Shown here piece after piece: positions 37,201-42,179 of a stretch of DNA of 64,000 nucleotides (its first letter is position 1; every line of letters starts with the position of its first letter). The stretch covers positions 27,779,956-27,843,955 of the forward strand of contig OZ024741.1 of assembly GCA_964016885.1 (NCBI GenBank), given 5' to 3'. The DNA comes from Eledone cirrhosa. Its lineage: Eukaryota > Mollusca > Cephalopoda > Octopoda > Eledonidae. The notes under the pieces were generated by a model. That model was not told the DNA's origin, made no database searches, and was given only the letters and a program-made list of their open reading frames with translations. The position numbers and the translations under genes were made by a program.

Positions 37201-38111
37201 AGCGGTAAACTAAGAAAGACTTGGGCAGAGGTTGGGAGAGCTGACCTCAAATTGTGGAGACTCACAGAGGAGATGACAAAGGAATGTGGCGAGTGGAGAG
37301 ATGCCGTGCTGAGAAGGACCTGCCCAACCCATTCAAGCATGGAGAAACGGATGTAAAAACGATGATGATGATGATATATATATATACACACTCACATACA
37401 TATAATGACAATATCAATATACAATACAACTGTAGACCGACTTTCTCATCAATAACCCCACAATGTAAAGGCAGTATAATTTCTGAAACAGAGGGAATAC
37501 ACAAGATACCGTTATTGGTACAGAAATTTAGACATCTTGTATAAAGAATATATAGAGCATACGATCAGAACAATGAAATATTATTTACTTTATATTAGCA
37601 ATATATCAATAACAGAGAGAGAGAGAGACAGACAGGTAGACAGACATCATCATCATCATGTAGATAGATGAAAAACATTATCACCACATAGCAAGTTGTA
37701 TTTAATGCATGCACATGCCATCACAGCATGTGAAAAGAATCTTTATTTTAAACACCACCACAACACTACCACCAGATCTACACACACACCACCACAAGAC
37801 AATACTACCACCAGATCTACACACACAACACCACAAGACAATCACTACCCCCACACACACAACACCACAACCAACAACAACAATAAAAGCAATCAACAGA
37901 AATTTGTATTTTTCTTCTTACCTATGGTTAAACAGATTATACAGCTGTGACATAGAGTATACTGGTGGAAACACCAAAATATGAACAATGAAAGTATTAA
38001 AAGGATGGCATAGATATAAGTTGCCGAAAACTTCAAATAGGCACTTTCAAATACATTGATGTTCACTAGATTAATCCAGTTGGTACTTGCAAAAATATAT
38101 GACTGGTTCAT
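382..38111 (-). CDS. SLC9A6/7/9: Endosomal-type Na+/H+ exchanger (NHE6/7/9 group), 10 exons, 3' part off window
   Basis: Members of this family swap luminal H+ for cytosolic Na+ or K+ across endosome and trans-Golgi membranes and so set organelle pH. Ten exons (listed separately) splice to 1218 nt, 406 codons, with matching phase at every junction. Residues 1-63 give a first hydrophobic segment (about 30-47). Residues 64-137 are a luminal loop with sequons NAT, NIS and NSS. Then come the conserved [24 protein letters not shown] (to residue 222), the GESVLND motif with N249-D250, [32 protein letters not shown] and FLAENFVF. Spacing and wording fit the NHE6/7/9 branch better than plasma-membrane NHE1-5 or NHE8. 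Vertebrate members are about 645-725 residues, so roughly the last 240 or more (including SGLRGA-type TM segments and the cytosolic tail) lie beyond base 1. The start at 38111 is the first ATG after an in-frame stop; a further 5' exon cannot be excluded. Introns are packed with repeats, and a Helitron sits antisense in intron 4. Confidence 0.94.
665..862 (+). mobile_element. CR1-like LINE 3' end fragment
   Basis: The sequence starts within the RT C-terminus (reading LPEIRQ-like) and runs through the shared tail TGAGCACTGTACACAATA to an (ATT)n end. It matches copies at 44800, 45415 and the reverse copy at 50075-50470. Confidence 0.7.
868..1067 (+). mobile_element. SINE-A, near full length
   Basis: Begins GGGCGGTGGATTGGCAGTAT, has a box-B-like GAGTTCAAATCCCGCC, then GGGGTCGATAAAATAAAGTA and the tail TGCCTAAAGTAGAAACAATT with (ATT)n. 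This is the commonest tRNA-derived repeat in the window. Confidence 0.85.
1177..1680 (-). mobile_element. Three SINE-A copies or fragments in a row
   Basis: 1177-1227 is a 3' fragment, 1243-1463 a near full-length copy and 1490-1680 a diverged copy, all reverse and separated by (AAT)n tracts. Together with 868-1067 they show repeated insertion into each other's A/T-rich tails. Confidence 0.75.
1690..2235 (-). repeat. Diverged repeat family R, C/G-richer, class unknown
   Basis: The minus strand reads short blocks such as [13 protein letters not shown], which resemble GPRTPEVSTAKGT at 52150-52200. A CpG-containing stretch with TTTGTCTGCGGGGCGCA parallels 49790-49815. The family recurs at 31815-32020, 49745-49960, 51940-52210 and 53815-53965. 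I do not recognise the parent element. Confidence 0.45.
2249..2612 (-). mobile_element. Two SINE-A copies (one degraded, one full)
   Basis: 2249-2400 keeps only weak SINE-A landmarks. 2408-2612 runs from GTTTCTACTTTTGGCACAAG to the head complement TGCCAATTCACCGCCCC and is near full length, reverse. Confidence 0.7.
2748..3111 (+). repeat. Direct duplication of about 120 bp at the edge of satellite 1
   Basis: 2748-2874 and 2992-3111 share AAAAGGGTTAACTCACA, AGAATATTTACAAT and CATAGTGCTT blocks ending TTGCAGTCC. Each is followed by CA-rich DNA, which suggests that the edge of the satellite was itself duplicated. Confidence 0.7.
3114..3203. repeat. (CA)n(TA)n microsatellite
   Basis: About 15 CA units followed by about 30 TA units, directly preceding the minisatellite. 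Confidence 0.95.
3318..7650 (+). repeat. Tandem 2171-bp block duplication within satellite 1
   Basis: Rare variants recur at a fixed offset of 2171: the ACATGCAGTCAAATC unit at 3376 and 5547, the CGCAGACAG unit near 4191 and 6362, the GAGACAGGCAGAC unit near 4409 and 6580, and CCGCACACATACAC at 5109 and 7280. Identity appears near complete across both copies. Confidence 0.9.
8118..9130 (+). repeat. Regular 30-bp subarray (about 34 units)
   Basis: Strict 30-bp spacing with alternating GAGCCAGTCC and GAGCCATTCC and CAGACAG versus CAGATAG variants, forming local higher-order patterns of three to five units. It is far more homogeneous in length than the rest of satellite 1. Confidence 0.92.
11395..11483 (-). 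CDS. SLC9A6/7/9: NHE exon 9, residues 339-368
   Basis: Acceptor TTTGTTTCAG; reads [19 protein letters not shown] then [11 protein letters not shown]; donor [15 protein letters not shown] is diagnostic of the NHE6/7/9 branch. The 8.2-kb minisatellite begins about 12 nt into intron 9. Confidence 0.97.
11791..12219. mobile_element. Element with about 38-bp terminal inverted repeats
   Basis: The arm at 11791-11828 (core AAAGAGAAGTGTGTTACACA) pairs with 12181-12219 (core TGTAATACACTTCTCTTTGT). The interior of about 350 bp has no coding match. It fits a MITE or fold-back element inside intron 8. Confidence 0.7.
12317..12427. repeat. 111-bp near-perfect palindrome
   Basis: Centred at 12372 with essentially no loop (CTGGAGTCCAG at the centre). 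Arms pair out to GAAAATGTATG and CATACATTTTC with only a few mismatches. G/C-rich inside A/T-rich intron 8. A fold-back element or long hairpin RNA are both possible. Confidence 0.9.
12691..12742. repeat. (TA)n(TG)n microsatellite
   Basis: About 15 TA units then about 11 TG units, 146 bp downstream of the exon 8 donor in transcript order. Confidence 0.95.
12888..12993 (-). CDS. SLC9A6/7/9: NHE exon 8, residues 304-338, preceded by an AC acceptor
   Basis: Reads [19 protein letters not shown], then [17 protein letters not shown]. The base pair before the first codon is AC, not AG, and TTCCTTAAT lies just upstream, so the acceptor is the minor-class type. Donor GTAAGT, phase 1. Confidence 0.95.
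13033..13150 (-). mobile_element. SINE-A 3' fragment joined to a CR1-like tail fragment
   Basis: 13033-13106 is the reverse SINE-A tail; it passes without spacer into TGTACTGTGCTCAGGTGCA, the CR1-like tail, also reverse. It lies just inside intron 7, next to the AC acceptor. Confidence 0.6.
13162..13295. repeat. (GA)n and G-rich tract
   Basis: About 40 GA units, then GGGAGAGGGA variants ending in a run of ten G. Confidence 0.95.
13480..13850. repeat. TA/TATG microsatellites
   Basis: Alternating TATATATG and TATATGTG blocks with short CA tracts. Open frames here read YIYIYI and are not genes. Confidence 0.9.
13855..14225 (-). mobile_element. LINE 3' end with RT C-terminal remnant
   Basis: The minus strand reads [17 protein letters not shown], then [20 protein letters not shown], the usual RRLRWYGHV block at the RT C-terminus of RTE/Jockey-like LINEs. 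It ends at the CATGCTAGCGTGG and (ATG)n tail motif. 5' truncated. Confidence 0.75.
14290..14490 (-). mobile_element. SINE-A, diverged
   Basis: Reverse copy with landmarks AGGCACAAAGTCAGCAATTT, GATTTAAAATCAGAATGTAAG and CATCGG at the head side. Confidence 0.65.
14718..14795 (+). mobile_element. 5'-truncated SINE-A with target-site duplication
   Basis: A 3' SINE-A piece from ATAAAGTACCAG to AGAAACAATT is flanked by the direct repeat ATTATTTCCATACAA, an intact target-site duplication. Confidence 0.75.
14800..15540. repeat. A/T-rich intron DNA with a family-1 MITE remnant
   Basis: 15068-15325 starts TTTAACCCTTTTGATAC and ends AAAAGGTTAAAAT, fitting the family-1 TTAA element (compare 42838-43075). 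I see nothing else coding or structured in this stretch. Confidence 0.5.
15545..16690 (+). mobile_element. Cluster of five SINE-A copies in the same orientation
   Basis: Copies at 15545-15700 (partial), 15729-15915, 16085-16300, 16350-16480 (partial) and 16494-16690 all run forward, antisense to the exchanger gene, and sit just downstream of exon 7 in transcript order. Each has the GAGTTCAAATCCCGCC box and the CAATTATTATT tail. Confidence 0.8.
16916..17051 (-). CDS. SLC9A6/7/9: NHE exon 7, residues 259-303, ending at an AT-AC donor
   Basis: Acceptor TTCTGTTGCAG; reads [29 protein letters not shown] and [11 protein letters not shown]. Homology stops exactly at ITAL; the bases after it (ATATCCTTTC) are a perfect U12-type AT donor and no usable GT occurs in the next 100 bases. 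The family continues with a TKFTKL-like block, which is found in exon 8. Confidence 0.95.
17405..17755 (-). mobile_element. SINE-B, reverse copy
   Basis: Reverse of the 17885-18242 element: the head complement CCACTAAGCCATG and AACTCACAACCTTTCGATTG (box A and box B regions of a tRNA-like head) lie at the right, the tail ACGTCCGCTTTTCCCTGC at the left. Confidence 0.85.
17760..17882 (+). mobile_element. CR1-like LINE tail fragment between two SINE-B copies
   Basis: TTCATGACTCGTACACTG and TTGATGAGTTGTAGTGCACC match the 44800-45115 tail. It is interrupted by the forward SINE-B. Confidence 0.65.
17885..18242 (+). mobile_element. SINE-B, forward copy, tRNA-like head with LINE-type tail
   Basis: The head has GGCTTAGTGGTTAGAG (box A region) and GGTTGTGAGTTCAATTC (box B). 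The tail has GGAAGGGCATCCAGCTGTAG, CTAACCCATGCTAGTGTGG and (ATG)n. The tail is shared with stand-alone repeats at 34920 and 47060. Confidence 0.87.
18242..18420. repeat. TA-rich minisatellite with GTACAGC spacers
   Basis: TATATATG tracts separated by GTACAGC or GTGCAGC, about six irregular units. Confidence 0.85.
18571..19294. mobile_element. Family-1 TTAA MITE interrupted by a Helitron
   Basis: Left end TTAACCCTTTAGTTTCC and right end CATGAAAGGGTA match the uninterrupted copy at 42838-43075. Removing 18715-19189 restores the usual length of about 240 bp. Confidence 0.8.
18715..19189 (+). mobile_element. Short non-autonomous Helitron (475 bp)
   Basis: Starts TC after an A, ends with hairpin ACCACCCGAGTGGT, a short spacer and CTAG followed by T. 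The host sequence on both sides continues as in other family-1 MITE copies, giving a paralogous empty site. Confidence 0.85.
19300..20270. repeat. Intron DNA with a LINE RT remnant and C-rich repeats
   Basis: 19590-19720 is a CCCCACCATC-type short repeat. 19740-19905 is the reverse of the RMRWLGHVLR RT-C-terminus family seen forward at 41840-42175. The rest has no recognisable feature. Confidence 0.5.
20280..20385 (-). CDS. SLC9A6/7/9: NHE exon 6 with the ND ion-binding motif, residues 223-257
   Basis: Acceptor TTTCATTTCAG; donor GTACGT after TCTCG. Reads [17 protein letters not shown], then [16 protein letters not shown]249-D250 in GESVLND is the conserved transport pair of electroneutral exchangers. 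The split codon CG|A is Arg, confirming the join to exon 7. A 54-bp minisatellite starts about 70 bp upstream of its acceptor. Confidence 0.97.
20453..20930. repeat. 54-bp minisatellite, about 9 units
   Basis: The unit contains ATTGACAGACTGCTGAGGGT and GTGTTTTCACTGCTCAGCTC. One-base insertions (ACAGAACTGC) mark two units. It begins about 70 bp upstream of the exon 6 acceptor, at the end of intron 5. Confidence 0.95.
20965..21990 (+). pseudogene. Decayed non-LTR retrotransposon: RT part, zinc-knuckle-like part, RT C-terminus
   Basis: Shifting frames read YADD near 20975 (ATGCTGATGATCT), then [17 protein letters not shown], a cysteine-rich [18 protein letters not shown] and FTCGLC stretch, then [18 protein letters not shown]. 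That is the order at the RT end of a Jockey/CR1-like element. Many frameshifts and stops. It is forward, antisense to the exchanger. Confidence 0.75.
22075..22232 (-). mobile_element. SINE-A, diverged reverse copy
   Basis: Landmarks CGAAAGGATGAAAGGCAAAG and GGGATTTGAATTCAGA identify it; the head is degraded. Confidence 0.65.
22440..22790 (+). repeat. 58-bp tandem units ending in the (ATG)-type tail
   Basis: Four diverged units with AAAAGCACCCAGTCCA and GTGGTTGTG precede GGCATTCAGCTATAG and CTAACCCATGCTAATGTGG. The same arrangement occurs at 41195-41465 and 46880-47235. Confidence 0.7.
22795..23270 (-). mobile_element. LINE 3' end, reverse copy
   Basis: Reverse equivalent of the 13855-14225 element (CCACGCTTGCATGGGTTGGA, GGTCTACCTCTACTGCAGCT). 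RT C-terminal frames are broken. Confidence 0.65.
23478..23578 (-). CDS. SLC9A6/7/9: NHE exon 5, residues 189-222
   Basis: Acceptor ACATTTGCAG; reads [12 protein letters not shown], then [16 protein letters not shown] and one G; donor GTAAGT. The ATDP stretch precedes the cation-binding helix. Intron 4 upstream (23579-32874) carries the large Helitron. Confidence 0.96.
24704..29492 (+). pseudogene. Helitron Rep-helicase (RepHel) pseudogene
   Basis: RepHel nicks and joins DNA for rolling-circle transposition. Order: basic start [13 protein letters not shown], Ala/Arg/Ser-rich repeats (24890-25330), then a 930-residue open frame 25323-28115 with the Helitron-like N domain. It has [10 protein letters not shown] (HUH histidines at 26763 and 26769) and the two-tyrosine motif [10 protein letters not shown] at 27162. 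A PIF1-type helicase follows: GGTGKT (Walker A, about 28213), IVWDEC (Walker B, about 28447), [18 protein letters not shown] and YVACSRV. Breaks: frameshifts near 24850-24890, 28100, 28395 and 29125, and a TGA at 28264 where CGA is likely ancestral. Motifs are otherwise well kept, so inactivation looks recent, or a few indels could be assembly errors. The usual Lys between the two tyrosines is Met here. Confidence 0.92.
30073..30405 (-). mobile_element. SINE-B inside the Helitron 3' region
   Basis: Reverse copy, very close to 17405-17755, with CCACTAAGCCATATGCCTCC at the head side. It inserted after the Helitron arrived. Confidence 0.85.
30564..31179 (+). mobile_element. Non-autonomous Helitron directly abutting the large one
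   Basis: Begins at the TA tract with TAAAATGTCTGTGTGTGTC, like other Helitron 5' ends here. Ends with hairpin CCCGTGCAACACCGGG, spacer, CTAA and T. No coding capacity. Confidence 0.7.
31179..31285. repeat. Two (AT)n tracts
   Basis: About 16 and 20 AT units separated by 34 bp. Confidence 0.9.
31462..31545 (-). mobile_element. tRNA-like SINE head
   Basis: The minus strand reads TTAGCTTAATGGTTAAAGCG (box A) and GGGGTTCAATTCC (box B), with no full cloverleaf. Judged a SINE head rather than a working tRNA. Confidence 0.55.
31800..32215 (-). repeat. Repeat family R copy followed by SINE-A fragment
   Basis: 31815-32020 reads (minus-strand relative of 51940-52200) with block ISLTIL and NAFSIL in the plus frame. 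32022-32130 is a reverse SINE-A piece inserted into it, after which the R sequence (GAGAGATGGGGAGAG) resumes. Confidence 0.55.
32545..32725 (+). mobile_element. SINE-B-like tRNA-derived copy, diverged
   Basis: CTAGTGGTTAGGGTGTTGGA and AAGGTTGTGGGGTCAATTCC represent boxes A and B; the 3' half is degraded. Confidence 0.6.
32875..32951 (-). CDS. SLC9A6/7/9: NHE exon 4, residues 164-188
   Basis: Acceptor TTCTTTAG; reads [19 protein letters not shown] then ISSMVF and two bases GG; donor GTAAGA. It continues [10 protein letters not shown] across the junction as in vertebrate NHE6/7/9. Confidence 0.96.
33255..33485 (+). mobile_element. Diverged SINE-A followed by (TTCAT)n and (TC)n
   Basis: 33255-33410 keeps AGTGTCAGATAGAATGCTTT and AAAGTACCAGTCTAG. 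A pentanucleotide TTCAT repeat (33420-33460) and TC repeat follow. Confidence 0.65.
33634..33711 (-). CDS. SLC9A6/7/9: NHE exon 3, residues 138-163
   Basis: The 26 codons read [18 protein letters not shown] then NAGYSMKR, the hallmark F-x-x-LLP-x-IIF-x-AGYS block of the exchanger domain. Ends are acceptor ATGTAG and donor GTAAGT, phase 0 at both sides. Confidence 0.96.
33741..33977. mobile_element. Family-1 TTAA MITE, reverse orientation
   Basis: Begins TTAACCCTTTCATCGCC, contains TTAATTAATGAAGAATTTGA, ends AAAAAGTTAA. It lies 30 bp upstream of exon 3. Confidence 0.7.
34186..34720. repeat. Degraded SINE pieces and (CATA)n arrays
   Basis: 34225-34290 retains GAGTTCAAATCCCACCAAGG. 34500-34715 is CATA/CACA-rich. 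Apparent open frames here are low-complexity. Confidence 0.6.
34787..34891. repeat. Hairpin-forming inverted repeat of about 105 bp
   Basis: Left arm with TTTAATGTAGAAA and ACTAGAACTGTTTC pairs with GAAACAGTTCTAGT and TTTCTACATTAAA on the right. The loop is about 20 nt, and one arm carries a short insertion. Confidence 0.8.
34915..35100 (+). repeat. Stand-alone (ATG)-tailed repeat 3' end
   Basis: GGTTGGTGTTAGGAAGGGCA through CTAACCCATGCTAGCGTGG to (ATG)n, matching the SINE-B tail but with no tRNA-like head. Confidence 0.75.
35103..35475 (-). mobile_element. Short Helitron, reverse orientation
   Basis: Minus-strand 3' end CCCCGGCCAACGCTGGGT, spacer, CTAG followed by T. The 5' end lies in the palindrome at 35453-35496. 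Confidence 0.75.
35453..35496. repeat. 44-bp perfect palindrome at a Helitron 5' end
   Basis: ACACATCTATCTTTTATATA on the left is the reverse complement of the right half. Both halves read outward as Helitron-like 5' ends (TATATAAAAGATAGATGTG). Confidence 0.8.
35868..36088 (-). CDS. SLC9A6/7/9: NHE exon 2, residues 64-137, TM segment and luminal loop
   Basis: Acceptor TTTCCAG and donor GTGAGT bound 221 nt. The exon reads [12 protein letters not shown], then a variable hydrophilic loop with three N-glycosylation sequons (NAT, NIS, NSS), ending VPLERT. The loop is the least conserved part of the family, so the flanking match and phase carry the call. It joins exon 3 as ERT-VTFDPE in phase 0. 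Confidence 0.9.
36140..36345. repeat. (CAT/CAC)n trinucleotide array
   Basis: Imperfect CAC, CAT and TAC triplets in intron 1, 50 bp upstream of exon 2. Confidence 0.9.
36573..36801. mobile_element. Complete family-2 TTAA MITE
   Basis: The left end TTAATCCTTTAGCATTCA is the inverted complement of the right end TGAATGCTAAAGGGTTAA apart from one base. TTAA at both ends suggests piggyBac-type mobilisation. Confidence 0.8.
36825..36980. mobile_element. Family-1 MITE fragment
   Basis: Starts TTAACCCTTTTCATAACA, ends TCATAAAAGGGTTAA. Shorter internal part than other copies. Confidence 0.6.
37150..37380 (+). mobile_element. LINE 3' end with RT C-terminus and (ATG)n tail
   Basis: Frame reads [20 protein letters not shown] then [17 protein letters not shown], followed by the ACGATGATGATGAT tail. 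It has the least broken RT C-terminus of this family in the window. Confidence 0.75.
37735..37890. repeat. ACCACAAGACAAT-type short tandem repeat
   Basis: About four units of CACCACAAGACAATACTACC and CAGATCTACACACACA type. It abuts the exon 1 donor side of intron 1, about 30 bp away. Confidence 0.75.
37922..38111 (-). CDS. SLC9A6/7/9: NHE exon 1 (coding), residues 1-63 plus first base of codon 64
   Basis: The exon opens with MNQSYIF and holds a hydrophobic helix around [19 protein letters not shown]. It ends LTI plus one G, followed by donor GTAAGA. Phase 1 joins exon 2 to give [13 protein letters not shown], matching the family pattern YGLLVGLVLRY. An in-frame TAG lies 30 nt before the ATG. 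A weak acceptor-like CAG follows that stop, so the first coding exon could instead be spliced to an earlier 5' UTR exon. No promoter is evident upstream. Confidence 0.82.
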
Positions 38112-38152
38112 TTTGTGTTGGGTCCAAGGAGTCTCCTGCTACATAATAATTA

Positions 38153-38386
38153 TTAACCCTTTTGTGATCATATTTCTCATGTAATACACTCTACTTCAAT
38201 TAAATGAAGAATCTTTAGGGATTTACGAGAATTATTATTTCATTTCTAAAATAATAACTTAACATATGTTTCTTACATAAAATTATGTCGAAAGATTTTA
38301 AATTTAAATAAGAAACTTTTAAAATGGGTTGTTTTGAGTCAAAGAACCAGAGTCGGTTTGGACTCGGTTGGTATCAAAACAGTTAA
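38153..38386. mobile_element. Family-1 TTAA MITE just upstream of exon 1
   Basis: Begins TTAACCCTTTTGTGATC, ends TATCAAAACAGTTAA; reverse orientation. Starts about 40 bp 5' of the predicted start codon, so any 5' UTR or promoter there would overlap it. Confidence 0.7.
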
Positions 38387-38539
38387 CACTGGACTGGTAG
38401 AGTTGCTAGAATTTGTTAGGATGAATTTCAAAACCATTGATGTTCATTAAATTAATCCAGTTGAATGTTGTGAAAATATATGACTTGCTTATGTTGAGTT
38501 GGTTGACTCCTGCTGGGTATTCTACATAATTTATATAGT

Positions 38540-38945
38540 GAACAGTTGTTAGAGCGTCAGGTAAAACATTTTTCAGTATTTATTTATGTCCTTCTATATT
38601 CTGATTTTAGATCCAGCTGGGAGCCAACTTCAAGCTCCTTAGGAGGTCGATAAAATGAAGTACAAGTCAAATACTGGGTGATCAATGCAGATGACTGTTC
38701 CCTTCCCCCAAAAATTGCTGGCTATGTGCTTATGTAAGAAACTATTATTATTGCTCCTGGCCTTGTGCCAAAAAAGTAGAAACAATTATTATTGCTATGA
38801 GTTCAAATCCTGCCAAGGTTAGCTTTGCCTTTTATCCTTATGGGATTGATAAAGTACCAGTAACATGCTTAGGTTGATTTAGCTGATTTTCTCCTACCCT
38901 TCAAATTGCTGGCCTTGTGCCAAATGTAGAAACAATTATTATTAT
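38540..38945 (+). mobile_element. Two SINE-A copies, forward
   Basis: 38540-38750 is diverged. 38755-38945 carries GAGTTCAAATCCTGCCAAGG and the tail GTAGAAACAATTATTATTAT. Confidence 0.7.
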
Positions 38946-38954
38946 TGTTGTTAT

Positions 38955-39245
38955 TATTATTATTGTACAGTTTAGTGGTTAGATTGTTGAGCTCGTGATT
39001 GCAAAGTTGTTGGTTTTATTCCTGGTATGGCTAGCACATTATGTTATTCAACAAAAACACTTCTCTTCACATTGCTTTAGTCCATTTACTAAAAATGAAT
39101 ACCAACAGCAGCAACTAGAAGTTAACCCTGTGATGGACTGGTGTCCTGTCCAGAGTGGGTGTACTCTCAGTTGCTTAATGCCAATGAAACCAGGATAATC
39201 TCCAGCCTGATGAGCTTCTGAGCCTGGTACAAAATAACATCCACA
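38955..39245 (+). mobile_element. SINE-D, tRNA-like head with distinct tail
   Basis: Head TTTAGTGGTTAGATTGTTGA. The body has GTGATGGACTGGTGTCCTGT and TCCAGCCTGATGAGCTTCTG, not seen elsewhere in the window. Confidence 0.6.
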
Positions 39246-39299
39246 GGTGTGTGTTTTATGTATAAATCTCTACTGCTACCTGGCTGCAAATATTTCTTG

Positions 39300-40000
39300 T
39301 ACATACTACCACTACTCCCACCACCACTGCTACTGCTACTACTACTACTACTGTTGCCACTACTACTACTACTGTTGCCACTATTACTACTGCTGTTGCT
39401 ACTACTACTCCCACCACTACCACTACTTCTACATTAACTATTAGTGTTAACAATCACCACCATCAACACCACTAGTCCCACCACCACTGCTACTGCTACT
39501 ATTACTGTTGCTACTACTACCACTACTCCCACCACCACTGCTACTACTACTACTGTTACCACTACTACTACTACTACTACTGCTGCTACTACTACTCCCA
39601 CCACTCCACTACTTCTACATTAACTATTAGTGTTAACAATCACCACCATCAACACCACTACAATCACCACCACTGCTACTACTATTACTACTACTACTAC
39701 TGTTACCACTACTACTACTACTACTGTTGACATTACTACTACTACTGCTGTTGCTACTACTACTCCCGCCACTACCACTACTTCTACATTAACTATTAGT
39801 GTTAACAATCACCACCATCAACACCACTACAATCACCACCACTGCTACTACTACTACTACTACTGTTACTACTACTACTACTGTTGACATTACTACTACT
39901 ACTGCTGTTGCTACTACTACTCCCACCACTACCACTACTTCTACATTAACTATTATTGTTAACAATCACCACCATCAACACCACTACAATCACCACCACA
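39300..40000. repeat. (ACT/CAC)n array with a 160-190-bp higher-order unit
   Basis: Four copies of a block TTAACTATTAGTGTTAACAA near 39435, 39620, 39790 and 39947 punctuate the triplet array at spacings of about 186, 169 and 159 bp. Confidence 0.88.
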
Positions 40001-40600
40001 GCCGTTGCCACCACCAACAACTACCACCTCACCACTGCCACCACCAACACAACTACCCCCTCACCACCGCCACTCACCACCAACACAACTACCCACTCAC
40101 CACCACCAACAAAACTACCCCCTTACCACCGCCACCAACAAAACTACCCCCTTACCACCGCCACCAACAAAACTACCCCCTTACCACCGCCACCAACAAA
40201 ACTACCCCCTCACCACCGCCGCCACCACCAACACAACTACCCCCTCACCACCGCTACCACCACAACTACCCCCTCACCACTGCCACCACCACCAACACAA
40301 CTACCCCCTCCCCCCTTACCACCACAACTACCCCCTCACCACCAACACAACTACCCCCTTACCACCGCCACAACTACCCCCTCACTACTGCCACCTGTGA
40401 AAGGACACTAACTATATTGATCAATTAATTTAGTTATATTTAAAAATGCCACCCGTTTCATCAATACCACTGCCACCACTACCATCCCATCATCAATACC
40501 ACTACCACCACCACCCTCTCATCAATACCACTACCACCACCACCCCCTCAGCAATACCACTACCCCTCCCCCCTCATCAATACCACCACCACCCCAAGTC
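40000..40600. repeat. C-rich minisatellite, about 28-bp units
   Basis: Units with AACTACCCCCTTACCACCGC, then looser ATCAATACCACTACC repeats to 40600. Thr/Pro-rich open frames are artefacts. Confidence 0.88.
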
Positions 40601-40734
40601 ACTCAATGTTGGTAACATGCTGCTTATTGTTTTTGTTAATAAAAAGAGATGTGGGGTAGGGTTCATTGCAGTTGTAAACTAAATGGAAGAATCTAATAAA
40701 AGAAACTTCTACACTGTTGCATAACTCGCTGGAG

Positions 40735-41075
40735 CGGTCATCGTACATGCACATTATATGACCATACCAACATGGTCTTCTCTCCTACACACTACAGTTT
40801 ATTCCTCTTATACACGGTTTCACTCTCGACTTGTACATGCTTGGTCTTTCGCGCACATTGACATTGCACATCAACCAGAGCATGCTTGCTTCATTTCTCT
40901 CCAGCCTTCGCATATCATCCGCACTTGCTGCCCATATCTCACTACCATGCAGCATCACACATCTCAACAGAACAAGCAGCTCCCTAAACCTCTTCCATCC
41001 TATCCTTATTCTAGATACTATGGCCTCGAAGCATCCTCTTCCCATGCTACTGATCACCTAGGTAGCAGAAGCTAT
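40735..41075 (-). mobile_element. LINE 3' end, reverse copy
   Basis: The minus strand reads NEASMLWLMCNVNVRERPSM and RGINCSV, as at 13855-14225. Confidence 0.7.
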
Positions 41076-41119
41076 CAACCACCTTTATAGATCCTACCTG
41101 CATTTGGAAAACGTGCCTA

Positions 41120-41132
41120 TCATTGACACGTC

Positions 41133-41194
<62 letters not shown>

Positions 41195-41464
41195 ACACCC
41201 AGTCCACACTGCAAAGTGGTTGTGTAGGTCACGACAAAAACACTCAGCCCACACTGTAAAGTGGTCGTATAGGTGTCACAACAAAAACACCCAGTACACA
41301 CTATAAATGTATTTGGCATTAGGAAGGGCATCCAGTCATAGAAACCAAGCCAAAACCAGTTCTGTATAAATAGTCACCTGATCTGGCTTGTCTCACAATA
41401 GGACAGCTCATCTAACCCATGCTAGCATGGAAAATGGATGTTAAACAGTGATGATGATGATGTG

Positions 41465-41505
<41 letters not shown>
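41120..41505 (+). repeat. (TA)n, 58-bp unit pair and (ATG)-type tail
   Basis: TA tract 41136-41190, two CACTGTAAAGTGGTCGT-type units, then GGCATTAGGAAGGGCATCCA to (ATG)n, then another TA tract. Confidence 0.7.
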
Positions 41506-41839
41506 CCAGCTGAACTGAAGATGAATGCAACATCTTGCATAGATTAGGGAACACTCAGTATGAATACAAATTGACACACATTCTAGACCATCTGTTGGTC
41601 AAAGTTCTCTCACAGTGTGTATATAAATATAGATATATCATCATCATCATTATTTAATGTCTATTTTCCATGCTAGCATGGGTTAGACATATATATAGAG
41701 AGAGACTTTTTTTCTGATGTTTTTACCGACTGACCCGATTATTGATTGTTTAATGTTAGCTGTATTAGTTTCTGTTGATGACCAGAATTAATTTGTAGTA
41801 TATATCAATAATTCTGATGTCTTCATTGGATGTTATAAT

Positions 41840-42175
41840 AGATGTTATAATAGAGCCAGTGATGAATGTTGTGAAGAGAAATGAAATGAAATGAGATGGC
41901 TGGGTCGTGTATTGAGGAAAGATGAAGTGACTGGATGACAGGAATAGAGCCAATGATGAATGTTGTGAAGAGAAACAGAATGAGATGGCTGGGTCATGTG
42001 TTGAGGAAAAGTGAAACTGGCTGAAAGAGTGATGGAAATGAATATGGGAAGACCAAAAAAAAACATAGCTAAAAATGATGGAGGAGGAAATGAAAGCCAG
42101 AAGGTTGGGAATGCAGACAACAGAGAAAAAATGGAGAAGCTTGTTATGGACCCAACAAGGTTAACTCCTGCTTTA
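41840..42175 (+). mobile_element. LINE RT C-terminal remnant, second family
   Basis: Reads NRMRWLGHVLRKSE; a block MNVVKR(N)-MRW occurs twice about 95 bp apart (41860 and 41955), an internal duplication. Frames are broken. Confidence 0.6.
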
Positions 42176-42179
42176 GCAT

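Noticed and set aside
39630..40428. Thr/Pro/His-rich open frames
   Set aside because: Products of the ACT/CAC and C-rich minisatellites, open in several frames at once.
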